A stretch of 64,000 bases of DNA, from contig RZUM01000002.1 of the NCBI GenBank assembly GCA_004193205.1, positions 868,001 through 932,000 of the forward strand, given 5' to 3'. Positions within the stretch are counted from its first letter, which is position 1. Every line of letters starts with the position of its first letter. Positions 40,134 through 48,802 of this stretch are shown here, piece by piece. Both the position numbers and the translations under genes were made by a program. The notes beneath the pieces are model-generated. The model did not search any database. It worked only from the letters and a program-made list of their open reading frames with translations, and was not told the DNA's origin. Origin of the DNA: Gordonia sediminis (GTDB lineage: Bacteria; Actinomycetota; Actinomycetes; Mycobacteriales; Mycobacteriaceae).

Positions 40134-41176
40134 ATCCGCACCTCGCTCGCCTTGAGAACCAGCACGACGTGTTGCCCGACGACGAGACCGAGATCGCGCA
40201 CCGCAGACCAAGTGACCTCGGCGTCGACGATCTGCCGCCCGACCAGCGTGCGCACCACCGCATGATCGCCGCGCGGCACCACATCGGTCACTCGCGCACG
40301 CAGCGAGGTGCGCGGGCTGCCGTGTGGCGGTGCGAGATACACCGCGACCGCGCGCGGCGAGAACGCCGCCGCACACGGGCCGCCCTCGGGCAGATCCTCG
40401 ACCACACCACCCACGACGCGGTGTCCCTCATCGTCGTCGACGGCGTGATCGACGTGGCGCCCGACGAAGAGGTTGAGCCCCGACAGCGACGCCGTGAACG
40501 GATGCCCCGGCGTGGTCAGCACCTCCCGCGTCCGACCGGCATCGACGACCCGGCCGGCATCCATGACCGCCACGTCGTCGGCCAGACTCACCGCATCGAT
40601 GAGGTCGTGGGTGACCAGCACCGTGACCCCGGACCGTTGCGCGAGCAGGTCGCGCAACAGCGAGCGGATCTGCTGTGCCACAGATACATCGAGAGCCGCG
40701 AACGGTTCGTCGAGCAGCAGGACCCGCGGTTCGCATGCCAACGCCCGCGCGAGCGCAACCCGCTGCGCCTGCCCACCCGACAACTGACCCGGCATCCGGT
40801 CGGCGAGATCGGCCACCCCCACCGCGTCGAGCCACCGGTCGGTGCGTTCGGTGACCTCGCCCCGTTGCAGCCGCAAGGCCGACGGCCCGAACGCCACGTT
40901 GCGGCGCACACTGAGGTGCGGAAAAAGCTTGGGCCGCTGGGCCAGCAGGACGACCGACCTCCGGTGCGCCGGAAGGAAACGACGCCCGTCCTGCACCACC
41001 TCGTCACCCACTGTCACCGTCGAGGCGCTGCGGCGCAGGCCGGCCAACACAGACAACGCCGTGCTCTTGCCCGCCCCGTTGGGACCCATGATGGCCAGCG
41101 TCGCGCCGTCGTCGATGTCGATGTCGACCGACACCGCGGGGGTGTCAGACCTGATCGAGGCGTGCAGACCTCTCAT
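40073..41176 (-). CDS. modC: Molybdate ABC transporter ATP-binding protein ModC
   Basis: A 367-residue ATPase: Walker A GPNGAGKSTAL, signature LSGGQAQRVALARALA, Walker B VLLLDEPFAALD, H-loop VTHDLIDAV. The C-terminal TOBE/Mop domain (about 290-355) binds molybdate. ATG 41176 lies in an ATGA overlap with modB; the frame stays open far upstream, but that stretch is the arginine-rich shadow of modB. Powers high-affinity molybdate (or tungstate) import. Ends inside the adenylate cyclase coding region on the opposite strand. Confidence 0.9.
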   Translation of the reverse strand: MRGLHASIRSDTPAVSVDIDIDDGATLAIMGPNGAGKSTALSVLAGLRRSASTVTVGDEVVQDGRRFLPAHRRSVVLLAQRPKLFPHLSVRRNVAFGPSALRLQRGEVTERTDRWLDAVGVADLADRMPGQLSGGQAQRVALARALACEPRVLLLDEPFAALDVSVAQQIRSLLRDLLAQRSGVTVLVTHDLIDAVSLADDVAVMDAGRVVDAGRTREVLTTPGHPFTASLSGLNLFVGRHVDHAVDDDEGHRVVGGVVEDLPEGGPCAAAFSPRAVAVYLAPPHGSPRTSLRARVTDVVPRGDHAVVRTLVGRQIVDAEVTWSAVRDLGLVVGQHVVLVLKASEVRIYGVASPGAPASAFEAGDPL

Positions 41177-41955
41177 CGCGCCCCCGTCGCACCCGGACGC
41201 ATGTGCACCCCGACGACGACCACCAACGCCACCACCATCAACACCAGCGCCAGCGGCAGCGCCTGAATCGGGTCGTTGATCGCATCGAGATAGATCTTCA
41301 ACGGAGCGGTCTGCGTGGTGCCGGGGAGGTTGCCCGCGAAGGTGATCGTCGCGCCGAATTCCCCGAGGGCACGCGCGAATGCGAGCACCGTACCCGCCAG
41401 CAACGACGGCACCACCAGCGGCAGCGTCACCTTCCACAGGGTGCGGGTGGGTCCGGCGCCGAGCGTCGCGGCAACCTGCTCGTACTCGTCGTCGGAGGAC
41501 CGCAGCGCCCCTTCGACGCTGATCACCAGGAACGGTAGGGCCACGAAGGTCTGCGCGAGCACCACCGCGGTGGTGGTGAACGCGATCGTGATCCCCTGGT
41601 CGTCGAGGTACTGCCCGACGATCCCGCGGCGTCCGAGCGCGTAGAGCAGGGCGAGGCCGCCGACGACGGGCGGGAGGACCAGCGGCAACAGCACCAGGGC
41701 GCGCACGATCCGCACGACGACGCCGTTGGATCGGGCGAACACCACGGCCATCGGGACGCCGAAGACCAGACACAGCGCGGTGCTCGTCAGCGCCGTGACC
41801 ACGGCCAGCCGCAGCGCATCCAGCGATGCGGGAGATGTCACCGATGCGACGAAGTCCGTCCATGGCATCCGGATGACGAGCGCGATCGGTCCGAGCAGGA
41901 TGAACGCGACTCCGATCAGGGCCGGTACGTAGACCCAACGCGGAACGCGACGCAT
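41173..41955 (-). CDS. modB: Molybdate ABC transporter permease ModB
   Basis: A 260-residue permease with about five or six transmembrane helices. The ATPase-contact loop is EYEQVAATLGAGPTRTLWKV and the family segment ALGEFGATITFAGNLPGTTQ is typical of ModB. ATG 41955 is used; it is 11 nt after the modA stop, with no strong Shine-Dalgarno, so coupling to modA translation is likely. Confidence 0.9.
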   Translation of the reverse strand: MRRVPRWVYVPALIGVAFILLGPIALVIRMPWTDFVASVTSPASLDALRLAVVTALTSTALCLVFGVPMAVVFARSNGVVVRIVRALVLLPLVLPPVVGGLALLYALGRRGIVGQYLDDQGITIAFTTTAVVLAQTFVALPFLVISVEGALRSSDDEYEQVAATLGAGPTRTLWKVTLPLVVPSLLAGTVLAFARALGEFGATITFAGNLPGTTQTAPLKIYLDAINDPIQALPLALVLMVVALVVVVGVHMRPGATGAR

Positions 41956-41966
41956 CGTCGGGCCGA

Positions 41967-42740
41967 TCAGCCCGCCGGCGGCGCGAAACCCGCCGCACCC
42001 AGGTACTCGGCGCCGGTCTGTCCGAGCACCATGCCGACGAACATCTGCGCGTCCTCGCTGTGTGTGGTTGTCTTCAGGGTCGCGATCGGGTAGCTGTTGA
42101 CGACCTTGGCGAATGCGGCGTCGTCGACCGTGGCCACCGCGTCGCCGGCACCGCGGGCATCGGTCGCGTAGACGAGGCCGGCGTCGGCCTGTCCCGACGT
42201 CACCTTGGCCAGGACCGCGCTCACCGAGGTCTCCTCGCTGACCGGGTCGAGAGCGACGCCGGTGTTCTTCTCGACCTGTGCAGTCGCCGCGCCGCACGGC
42301 ACCTCGACCGCACAGACCACCGTCGTGACGTCGGGGTTGCGCAGACCGGCGAAGTTCGCGATGGTCTTCGGGTTACCCGGCGCGGTCACGATCACCAGAG
42401 TGTTGGTGGCGAAGACCTTCGGGTCCACGGCCTGTTCCCCGAGGCGGGCCATCGTCGGCTGGTTCGCGGTGGCGATCACATCGGCGTCGGCGCCCTGCTG
42501 GATCTGATTGACGAGCGCCGACGAGCCCGCGAAGTTGAGCTTCACGTCGACGTCGTGCACCTTCTCGTATGCGTCGGCGATCTCGGTGAATGCCGCCGTC
42601 AGCGACGCCGCCGCATACACGTTCAGCACCGCCTTGCCGGCTGCGTCGTCGTTGCTCGCGCAACCCGTCGTGGCCGAGGCGGCCGCCAGCACCACCCCCA
42701 CCGCGGCGAAGGCGCGGCACACGGCCTTACTCGTCGTCAT
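41967..42740 (-). CDS. modA: Molybdate-binding lipoprotein ModA
   Basis: A 257-residue periplasmic-type binding protein anchored as a lipoprotein (signal ends ASATTGC). The oxyanion-binding region shows LNVYAAASLTAAFTEIADAY, LNFAGSSALVNQIQQGADAD and GVALDPVSEETSVSAVLAKV, as in ModA. ATG 42740 follows AGGAGAT; the frame is open upstream to 42779, but that overlaps the regulator gene. It binds molybdate outside the membrane and delivers it to ModB. Confidence 0.92.
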   Translation of the reverse strand: MTTSKAVCRAFAAVGVVLAAASATTGCASNDDAAGKAVLNVYAAASLTAAFTEIADAYEKVHDVDVKLNFAGSSALVNQIQQGADADVIATANQPTMARLGEQAVDPKVFATNTLVIVTAPGNPKTIANFAGLRNPDVTTVVCAVEVPCGAATAQVEKNTGVALDPVSEETSVSAVLAKVTSGQADAGLVYATDARGAGDAVATVDDAAFAKVVNSYPIATLKTTTHSEDAQMFVGMVLGQTGAEYLGAAGFAPPAG

Positions 42741-42768
42741 CGGATCTCCTGGTTCGGTGCCCCGGGTT

Positions 42769-43176
42769 TCACGGTGCACGCCTTTCCACGATCACCGTGG
42801 TCGCCTTGACCACTGCCGTCGCCACCACACCTGGTTGCAGCCCGAGTTCGCGGACCGCCTCGGCGCTCATCAGGGAGGTGACCTCGAACGGACCGCACTG
42901 CAACGTCACCTGGGCCATGACCCGGTCCGCGATCACCTCGGTGACCAGTCCGGTAAAACGGTTCCGCGCCGAGCGCAGCACCCCCGCCCCGTCGTCGGGT
43001 GGCCGACCGGCGCGCTCACGGGCCAGCGCGGCGAGCTGCTCACCGTCGACGGTGGTGACGGCGTGCTCCCCACTGGTCACCTCGAGCACCCCCGAGGTCA
43101 CCCATCGGCGCACGGTGTCGTCGCTGACTCCCAACAGCGTCGCGGCATCGCGGATCCTGATCTCGGCCACCCGCAC
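42769..43176 (-). CDS. Molybdate-responsive regulator: excisionase-type HTH plus Mop/TOBE domain
   Basis: A 135-residue protein with an N-terminal winged helix (IRDAATLLGVSDDTVRRWV) and a C-terminal Mop-like domain (NRFTGLVTEVIADRVMAQVT) that binds molybdate. GTG starts at 43176 and 43170 are both possible. First gene of the mop-modABC operon. The palindrome 6 bp upstream is likely its own operator, so it would sense internal molybdate and control uptake, replacing ModE. Confidence 0.85.
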   Translation of the reverse strand: MRVAEIRIRDAATLLGVSDDTVRRWVTSGVLEVTSGEHAVTTVDGEQLAALARERAGRPPDDGAGVLRSARNRFTGLVTEVIADRVMAQVTLQCGPFEVTSLMSAEAVRELGLQPGVVATAVVKATTVIVERRAP

Positions 43177-43181
43177 AATCT

Positions 43182-43197
43182 ATCCGCATCTGCGGAT
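43182..43197 (-). promoter_or_regulatory. Palindromic operator of the mop-modABC operon
   Basis: ATCCGCA-TC-TGCGGAT, perfect 7-bp arms, with a minus-strand -10-like TAGATT overlapping its downstream edge and the GTG start 6 bp beyond. Position suggests autorepression and a leaderless or near-leaderless mRNA. Confidence 0.7.
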
Positions 43198-43380
43198 GCA
43201 GTTCACACTTTGTTCCGCATCATCGGAGACACATGTCTGGTTTACGGAGATTTTCGCACTCACTGTCCCCGGCACCGATGAATTCCGCCGACGACGACGG
43301 TCTGCCTCACCAACTGCGGCTCGAGGTCAGCCGAAAAACGAGTCGCGTCCTGTCGGTACCGATGGATAACGTGGAGAATC

Positions 43381-44391
43381 ATGAGCTCACAAATCGCCCC
43401 GGCGCGGGAAGTCCCCTCGACAGGCGAGGTCGCCATCGAGGCGGTCGACCTGGTCAAGAAGTTCGGTGATTTCACCGCCGTCGACGGGGTCAGCTTCACC
43501 GTCCCGCAGGGGTCGGTCCTCGGCCTTCTCGGCCCCAACGGAGCCGGGAAGACCACCACCGTCCGGATGATGACGACGCTCTCCCCGCCGACCAGCGGTT
43601 CGGCCCGCATCGCCGGCTACGACGTCGCGACCGAGCCCGAGATGGTCCGGCGCAGCATGGGTTTGACCGGGCAGGCGGCCACCGTCGACGAGATCCTCAC
43701 CGGTCGCGAGAACATCCGCATGATCGGCGGCCTCTACGGGATAGGCCGCCGCGAACTCGCCCGGCGAGCCGATCAGCTCCTCGAACAGTTCTCCCTGGCC
43801 GACGCCGGGAACAAGCAGGTCAAGTCGTACTCCGGTGGTATGCGCCGCCGACTCGACCTCGCGGTCAGCCTGCTCGCGGCACCGCCGGTGCTGTTCCTCG
43901 ACGAGCCGACGACGGGTCTGGACCCTCGTAGCCGGTCGGAGCTGTGGGATGTGCTGCGGTCCCTGGTCGCCGAGGGCACCACACTGCTGCTGACCACGCA
44001 GTACCTCGAGGAAGCCGATCAGCTCGCCGACGACATCGTCGTCATCGACAAGGGCCGTGTCATCGCACACGGCACACCGCAGCAGCTCAAGGAACAGGCC
44101 GGCGCAGCAAGTCTGGTGCTGACGGTGTCCGATGCCGGGGACATCCCCGAAGCGGCGGCACTGTTGCGCAAGACCGGCGCCGAGGTCTTCGTCGACCACG
44201 GAGCGCGCCGGCTCACCTCCCCGGCCAACGGGCTGGGCGACCTGACCCGCGTCGTCGCGTGGTTCGACGAGAGCGGGATCGCCATCGACGATCTCGGGCT
44301 GGCCCGCCCCAGCCTGGACGATGTGTTCCTGTCCCTCACCGGCCACAAAGCCGAGGACGACACCGCCATCGACGAGGAGAAATCCGCATGA
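43381..44391 (+). CDS. ABC exporter ATP-binding protein (DrrA family)
   Basis: A 336-residue ATPase of the daunorubicin-resistance type: Walker A GPNGAGKTTTVRMM, signature SYSGGMRRRLDLAVSL, Walker B VLFLDEPTTGLDPRSR, H-loop region TTQYLEEADQLAD, and the C-terminal DrrA domain (about 240-330). ATG 43381 follows GGAGA. Overlaps the permease gene by ATGA. Probably exports a lipid or toxic hydrophobic compound; in mycobacteria relatives move complex lipids. Confidence 0.9.
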   Translation: MSSQIAPAREVPSTGEVAIEAVDLVKKFGDFTAVDGVSFTVPQGSVLGLLGPNGAGKTTTVRMMTTLSPPTSGSARIAGYDVATEPEMVRRSMGLTGQAATVDEILTGRENIRMIGGLYGIGRRELARRADQLLEQFSLADAGNKQVKSYSGGMRRRLDLAVSLLAAPPVLFLDEPTTGLDPRSRSELWDVLRSLVAEGTTLLLTTQYLEEADQLADDIVVIDKGRVIAHGTPQQLKEQAGAASLVLTVSDAGDIPEAAALLRKTGAEVFVDHGARRLTSPANGLGDLTRVVAWFDESGIAIDDLGLARPSLDDVFLSLTGHKAEDDTAIDEEKSA

Positions 44392-45236
44392 CCAGCACAC
44401 TCGTCACCGGCGACCCGGTGACCCAGCGCCCCGAGATCCACCAGACGAGCCTCTGGCAACAGTCGTGGATCATGGTGAAACGCAACATGATCCACACTCG
44501 GCGGATGCCGGAGATGCTCTCCGACGTCACCATCCAGCCGATCATGTTCGTGCTGCTGTTCGCCTACGTGTTCGGCGCCTCCATCACCAACACCGGCGGT
44601 GTGTCGTACAAGGAGTTCCTGCTCCCGGGCATCATGGGCCAGACGATCGTGTTCACCGCGTTCATCGTCGCCACCGGCATCACCGCCGACCTGGAGAAGG
44701 GCATCATCGACCGATTCCGTTCGCTGCCGATCCGGCGCTCGTCGGTGCTGATCGGACGAAGCATCGCCAGCCTGCTGCATTCGTCGATCGGCATCGTCGT
44801 CATGGCGATCACCGGTCTGGCGATCGGCTGGCGGATCAACGGCACCCTCGGCGAAGCGATCCTGGCCTTCGCGCTGTTGCTGATGTTCGGCTTCGGGATG
44901 ATCTGGTTCGGCATCCTCATCGGTTCGTGGCTGCGTTCGGTGGAGGCCGTGAACGGGTTCATGTTCACCACCCTGTTCCCGCTCACATTCCTGTCCAACG
45001 CGTTCGTACCGACCGCGCCGATGCCGACGTGGCTGCGCACCATCGCCGAGTGGAATCCCATCTCCTCGCTCGTGCAGGCGTTGCGTGTGCTGTGGGGCAA
45101 CGGGCCAGCGGCGCCGGCCGATGCACCCCTGCCGCTGCAGTACCCGGTGCTCGCGACGCTGATCTGGGCGGTCGTGCTGACCCTGGTGTTCGCGCCGTTC
45201 GCCCTGCGCGCCTACACCAAGCGCACCTCGAACTGA
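44388..45236 (+). CDS. ABC-2 type exporter permease (DrrB family)
   Basis: A 282-residue permease with six predicted helices: MFVLLFAYVFGASI, IVFTAFIVATGITADLEKG, IRRSSVLIGRSIA and the family signature FPLTFLSNAFVPTAPMPTWL. Coupled to the ATPase by a four-base overlap. The gene is followed by a repeat array rather than a classical terminator. Confidence 0.9.
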   Translation: MTSTLVTGDPVTQRPEIHQTSLWQQSWIMVKRNMIHTRRMPEMLSDVTIQPIMFVLLFAYVFGASITNTGGVSYKEFLLPGIMGQTIVFTAFIVATGITADLEKGIIDRFRSLPIRRSSVLIGRSIASLLHSSIGIVVMAITGLAIGWRINGTLGEAILAFALLLMFGFGMIWFGILIGSWLRSVEAVNGFMFTTLFPLTFLSNAFVPTAPMPTWLRTIAEWNPISSLVQALRVLWGNGPAAPADAPLPLQYPVLATLIWAVVLTLVFAPFALRAYTKRTSN

Positions 45237-45268
45237 CCCGCCACCCTCCCCTGTCGCGGGCAACCCCT

Positions 45269-45538
45269 CCAACCGCTGATCGAGTAGCCCGCGAGGCGCC
45301 AGCCGAGCCGGCGTACCAACCGCTGATCGAGCCCGCGAGGCGCCAGCCCAGCCGCCGTACCAACCGCTGATCGAGCCCGCGAGGCGCCAGCCCAGCCGCC
45401 GTACCAACCGCTGATCGAGTAACCGGCGAGGCGCCAGCCGAGCCGGTGTATCGAGATCACCCCGCCAGCCGAGCCGCTGTACCAACCGCTGATCGAGTAA
45501 CCGGCGAGGCGCCAGCCGAGCCGGTGTATCGAGATCAC
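45269..45538. repeat. Degenerate tandem repeat array (five units)
   Basis: The core CCAACCGCTGATCGAG starts at 45269, 45316, 45360, 45404 and 45482, each followed by a GGCGCCAGCC-(G/C)-AGCCG segment. The spacing is 47, 44, 44 and 78 bp. Two longer units carry the extra tail GGTGTATCGAGATCAC. It fills the gap between the convergent exporter and ROK genes. The tail resembles the palindromic element at 49515-49601, so both belong to one intergenic repeat family. Confidence 0.8.
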
Positions 45539-45577
45539 ACAGCTGGTCGACGAAGATCAGCGGACGCATCAACCCGC

Positions 45578-46864
45578 TCACGCGGTGAAGGTAACCGCCT
45601 CCAGCGGATCGGCGTAGATGGCGTCGAGTGACACCGCACCGGCCGCCTGCTGTTGCACCGTCGTCCCCGAATGTGACACGCGGACGTCACGATCGGCGAC
45701 CACCGACGTCGCGGCCAGCGCCTTCGCCACGGTGGGCAGGGTGGCGGGGAAATCGGTGAAGGCCTGACCACCGAGCACGATGTGATCGGGGTTGAAGATG
45801 TCGGCGATCAGCGCGACCGTCCGGCCCAGGACCTCGGCGCGCTCTTCGAGGATCGCGCGGGCGGTCGGGTCGCCGCCCCGGGCCAGCTCGTGCAGCCCTT
45901 CGGCGTCGCTAACCGCGAGACCCAGAGCGCGCGCCGCCTCGACGACACCGGTGTCGCTCACCGTCTGTTCGAGGCGCCCGGTGCGGTCCGGGTCGAGCAG
46001 GGTCGTCGCGCCGGTCGGGAAGTGCCCGATGACCGGCGGGCCGGCGCTCGGCGTATGCACCGTGCCGTCCACGCTGAAGGCGATGCCGACCATCTCGCGC
46101 GCGTAGAAATAGAGGAAGCTGGCCTTGTTCTGGTCTGGGTTGGCGACCAGCTCGGCGGCTGCCATGGCCTCGACGTGCGAGGCCACCGACACCGGGACGC
46201 CCACCGTCTCGGCGATGATCCGCCCCACCGGCGCGCCCGTCCACCCCAGCTTCGGGTGATCGACGAACCCTCCCGAAGCGACCCGGCCGCCGAGCGCGAC
46301 ACCGGCCCACAGGATGCGGCGTCCGGTCCAGCGCCCCGCGAATCGACGGGCGCTCTGACCGATCGCCGTCAGTGTCTCCTCGGGTGTCGCGGCGACCGGG
46401 GTCGGGATCTGGATGGCCCCGACGACACGATGCCCGAGGTCATGTGTGGTGATCGAGGTGACCTTGTAGCCGATGTGGATCCCGACGGTGAGGAAGTCGG
46501 TGACGTTGAGCTCGAAGGGCAGTCGCGGACGTCCGATGGCACCCGCCGGCGCGAGGTCGGCGCGTTCCCGGATGAGTCCGGCCTTCAACAGGGCGCCGAC
46601 CTGGCGGTTGACAGTCGAGGTGCTCAGCCCGGTGCGGTCGGCCGCGTCGTCGCGGAACACCGGCCCGGCGAGCCGCGCGGTCCGCAGGACGAGTGCGGAC
46701 GGTTTTGACGACAGTTGCAGCTCCGGTGTCGCGACGTGAATCGTCGGCGTCACGACGCGCGGGGGACCGTAGGCGAGGGGACGGCGGCCCCGGGCGGCAG
46801 CCGGCCGCAGGGCCTGCGGTCGCAGGGGCGCGGTGGTGGTGTGGTGATCGAGTGTTGCGGTCAT
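45578..46864 (-). CDS. ROK-family transcriptional regulator
   Basis: A 428-residue protein with an N-terminal winged helix (about 60-110; GLSTSTVNRQVGALLKAGLI) and a ROK sugar-kinase-like domain (GVALGGRVASGGFVDHPKLG; LVANPDQNKASFLYFYAREM; IVLGGQAF). The usual ROK zinc-cysteine cluster is not evident. ATG 46864 follows GAGGAC; the open frame upstream to 47002 is not protein-like. It resembles mycobacterial Rv0485-like regulators. Ligand unknown. Confidence 0.83.
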   Translation of the reverse strand: MTATLDHHTTTAPLRPQALRPAAARGRRPLAYGPPRVVTPTIHVATPELQLSSKPSALVLRTARLAGPVFRDDAADRTGLSTSTVNRQVGALLKAGLIRERADLAPAGAIGRPRLPFELNVTDFLTVGIHIGYKVTSITTHDLGHRVVGAIQIPTPVAATPEETLTAIGQSARRFAGRWTGRRILWAGVALGGRVASGGFVDHPKLGWTGAPVGRIIAETVGVPVSVASHVEAMAAAELVANPDQNKASFLYFYAREMVGIAFSVDGTVHTPSAGPPVIGHFPTGATTLLDPDRTGRLEQTVSDTGVVEAARALGLAVSDAEGLHELARGGDPTARAILEERAEVLGRTVALIADIFNPDHIVLGGQAFTDFPATLPTVAKALAATSVVADRDVRVSHSGTTVQQQAAGAVSLDAIYADPLEAVTFTA

Positions 46865-47224
46865 CGGTGTTGTCCTCGTCGGATGCGCCACATCGGCCGA
46901 CGCGTCCGCCGCGATACGCGGCGCCGTTCGTGCGGATGAGCGGAAATCTGGGCCGATGGGGCCCGGGGCGAATGGCGGGGTCAGCGCATTCGACGACAAC
47001 ACAGGACACGAGCCAGCGGCAGCCGACAGCCCAGAGCAGTTGTCACATAGGTGACCTCTGGAACGTGGGGCTGGGCGCTCATGTCGATCAAGCTAGCAAC
47101 GGTCGCCACGAGATGGCAACCCGCAGCGAGACGGGTCACAGGCCGCGCCGGTGTCGCGCCCGATCCCCGTACTCCGCAGGTTTGGGAGGTGAAGCTGTCG
47201 GTGGGACGACGTAGCCTGGGACAC
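46865..47224. other. Divergent intergenic region between ROK regulator and sigG
   Basis: 360 bp with no gene that I can support. It contains GTCAC-ATAG-GTGAC (47042-47055), a short dyad that could bind a regulator. Both flanking genes must have their promoters here; I could not assign hexamers confidently. Confidence 0.5.
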
Positions 47225-48271
47225 ATGTCCACCACAACCACCGGTAGGGCTTCCGACGCCGCATTCCTCGAGGCCACCGAGCCGTTCCGGCGTGAGATTC
47301 TCGCGCACTGCTATCGGATGATGGGGTCGCATCACGACGCCGAGGACCTGATGCAGGAGACCTATCTGCGCGCCTGGCGCGGTTACGCCAAATTCGACCG
47401 GCGCGCGTCGGTGCGGACGTGGCTGCACAAGATCGCCACCAACACCTGTCTGACCGCGCTGCAGAGTCGCCGACGTCGCCCGCTGCCCTCGGGGTTGGGG
47501 GGCGACGCCTTCGACCCGACCGACGACCTCCTGCAGGATCACGAGGTGCCCTGGCTGGAACCGTTTTCCGGCACCGTCGACGAGGTGTCCCCCGGCGACG
47601 ACGCCGACCCGGCCTACGTGGTGGGTGCCCGGGAGTCCATCCGCCTCGCCTTCATCGCCGCACTCCAGCACCTGCCCGAACGTCAACGTGCCGTGCTGAT
47701 TCTGCGCGACGTGCTGCAGTGGAAGGCGGCCGAGGTGGCCGACACCATCGGCGTCACCACCGCCACCGTCAACAGCCTGCTGCAGCGCGCCCGCGAGCAG
47801 CTGAAGCACGCGGCACCACAGGAGGACTCCCAGGACGAGCTCGACGACGCGGCCAAACGCGAACTGCTCGCTCGCTACGTGTCGGCCTTCGAACGCTACG
47901 ACGTCGACGCGATCGTCGAACTGTTCACCGACAAGGCGATCTGGGAGATGCCGCCGTTCACCGGTTGGTACCGGGGAGCCGAGTCGATCGGCACACTCAT
48001 CCGGCACAACTGCCCGGCGGAGAAGGACGGAGACCAGATCATGCTGCCCACCGTCGCGAATGGGCAACCGGCGTTCGGTCTCTACATGCGCGAACCCGAC
48101 GGAATCCATCGCGCCTTTCAACTGCAGGTGCTCGACCTCGACGACACCGGGAGGGTCGCGCACGTCGTGGCGTTCTTCAGCGACACCATCGACGACGACT
48201 TCGCCCGGTTCGGACTCCCCCCGACCCCCTACGACGCGCCGCCCCGCACCACGCGCAGCGCCTACCACTGA
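47225..48271 (+). CDS. sigG: ECF sigma factor SigG with C-terminal SnoaL-like domain
   Basis: A 348-residue extracytoplasmic-function sigma factor. Region 2 is AHCYRMMGSHHDAEDLMQET and region 4 includes LPERQRAVLILRDVLQWKAA with EVADTIGVTTATVNSLLQRA. The C-terminal about 130 residues form an NTF2/SnoaL-like domain (ELFTDKAIWEMPPFTGWYRG), the hallmark of the SigG/SigJ/ECF41 type, which regulates activity in place of a separate anti-sigma factor. Wording of the linker and region 4 closely follows M. tuberculosis SigG. ATG 47225. Confidence 0.86.
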   Translation: MSTTTTGRASDAAFLEATEPFRREILAHCYRMMGSHHDAEDLMQETYLRAWRGYAKFDRRASVRTWLHKIATNTCLTALQSRRRRPLPSGLGGDAFDPTDDLLQDHEVPWLEPFSGTVDEVSPGDDADPAYVVGARESIRLAFIAALQHLPERQRAVLILRDVLQWKAAEVADTIGVTTATVNSLLQRAREQLKHAAPQEDSQDELDDAAKRELLARYVSAFERYDVDAIVELFTDKAIWEMPPFTGWYRGAESIGTLIRHNCPAEKDGDQIMLPTVANGQPAFGLYMREPDGIHRAFQLQVLDLDDTGRVAHVVAFFSDTIDDDFARFGLPPTPYDAPPRTTRSAYH

Positions 48272-48300
48272 CAGCGCCGACCAAAGACCGGGCGACCGGG

Positions 48301-48708
48301 TCAGCCGTCGGCCGGGATCCGGGACGCGTCCATCCAGACCACCTCCCAGGCGTGGCCGTCGGGGTCGCAGAAACTGCGGCAGTACACGAACCCGAGATCC
48401 TCGGTCGCACGCAGCCGCATCCCCCCGTGCGCCAACGCCGAGTCGGCCAACCGGTCGACCTCGGCCCGCGAATCAGCGGAGACGGCCAGCAGCGTCTCGC
48501 GACCGCGACCGGGACCGGGACCGGCTACCGCATAGCCCGCGAAGCGGTCGCTGCGATGCAGCACCACCCGACATGACGTGCTGATCTCGAAGCAGAGGGT
48601 GCCGCGATCACAGAACAGGACGTCGGGTCGAAAACCGAGACTTGCGTAGAAGCGTCGCGCCTTCTCCACGTCGGCCACCGGCAGGTTGACGAACACCATC
48701 GTCGACAA
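48301..48708 (-). CDS. VOC-family (glyoxalase/bleomycin-resistance fold) protein
   Basis: A 135-residue VOC protein: STMVFVNLPVADVEKARRFY at the N-terminus and FCDPDGHAWEVVWMD at the C-terminus. TTG 48708 is chosen because relatives begin with M-S-T-M-(I/V)-F-V-N-L-P; ATG 48699 is the alternative, and GGAGG lies 10 nt before the TTG. Convergent with sigG, 29 bp apart. Such proteins often neighbour SigG/SigJ-type sigma factors; substrate unknown. Confidence 0.82.
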   Translation of the reverse strand: MSTMVFVNLPVADVEKARRFYASLGFRPDVLFCDRGTLCFEISTSCRVVLHRSDRFAGYAVAGPGPGRGRETLLAVSADSRAEVDRLADSALAHGGMRLRATEDLGFVYCRSFCDPDGHAWEVVWMDASRIPADG

Positions 48709-48802
48709 GCAGCACACTCCTCCCTCATCACCCCTGACGGGATTGACCGTCTGGTGGACCCGAACTCATCGTCGGGGTGGCGGTGCCCATAGGGTGAACG
48801 GC

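Noticed and set aside
40073-41998. A single 641-codon reading frame across modC and modB
   Set aside because: The upstream third is an Arg-rich shadow of modB; the conserved ModC sequence begins at ATG 41176 in a normal ATGA overlap.
45269-45538. CRISPR-like array
   Set aside because: Units vary from 44 to 78 bp, the sequence between cores is itself conserved so there are no unique spacers, and no cas gene is present.
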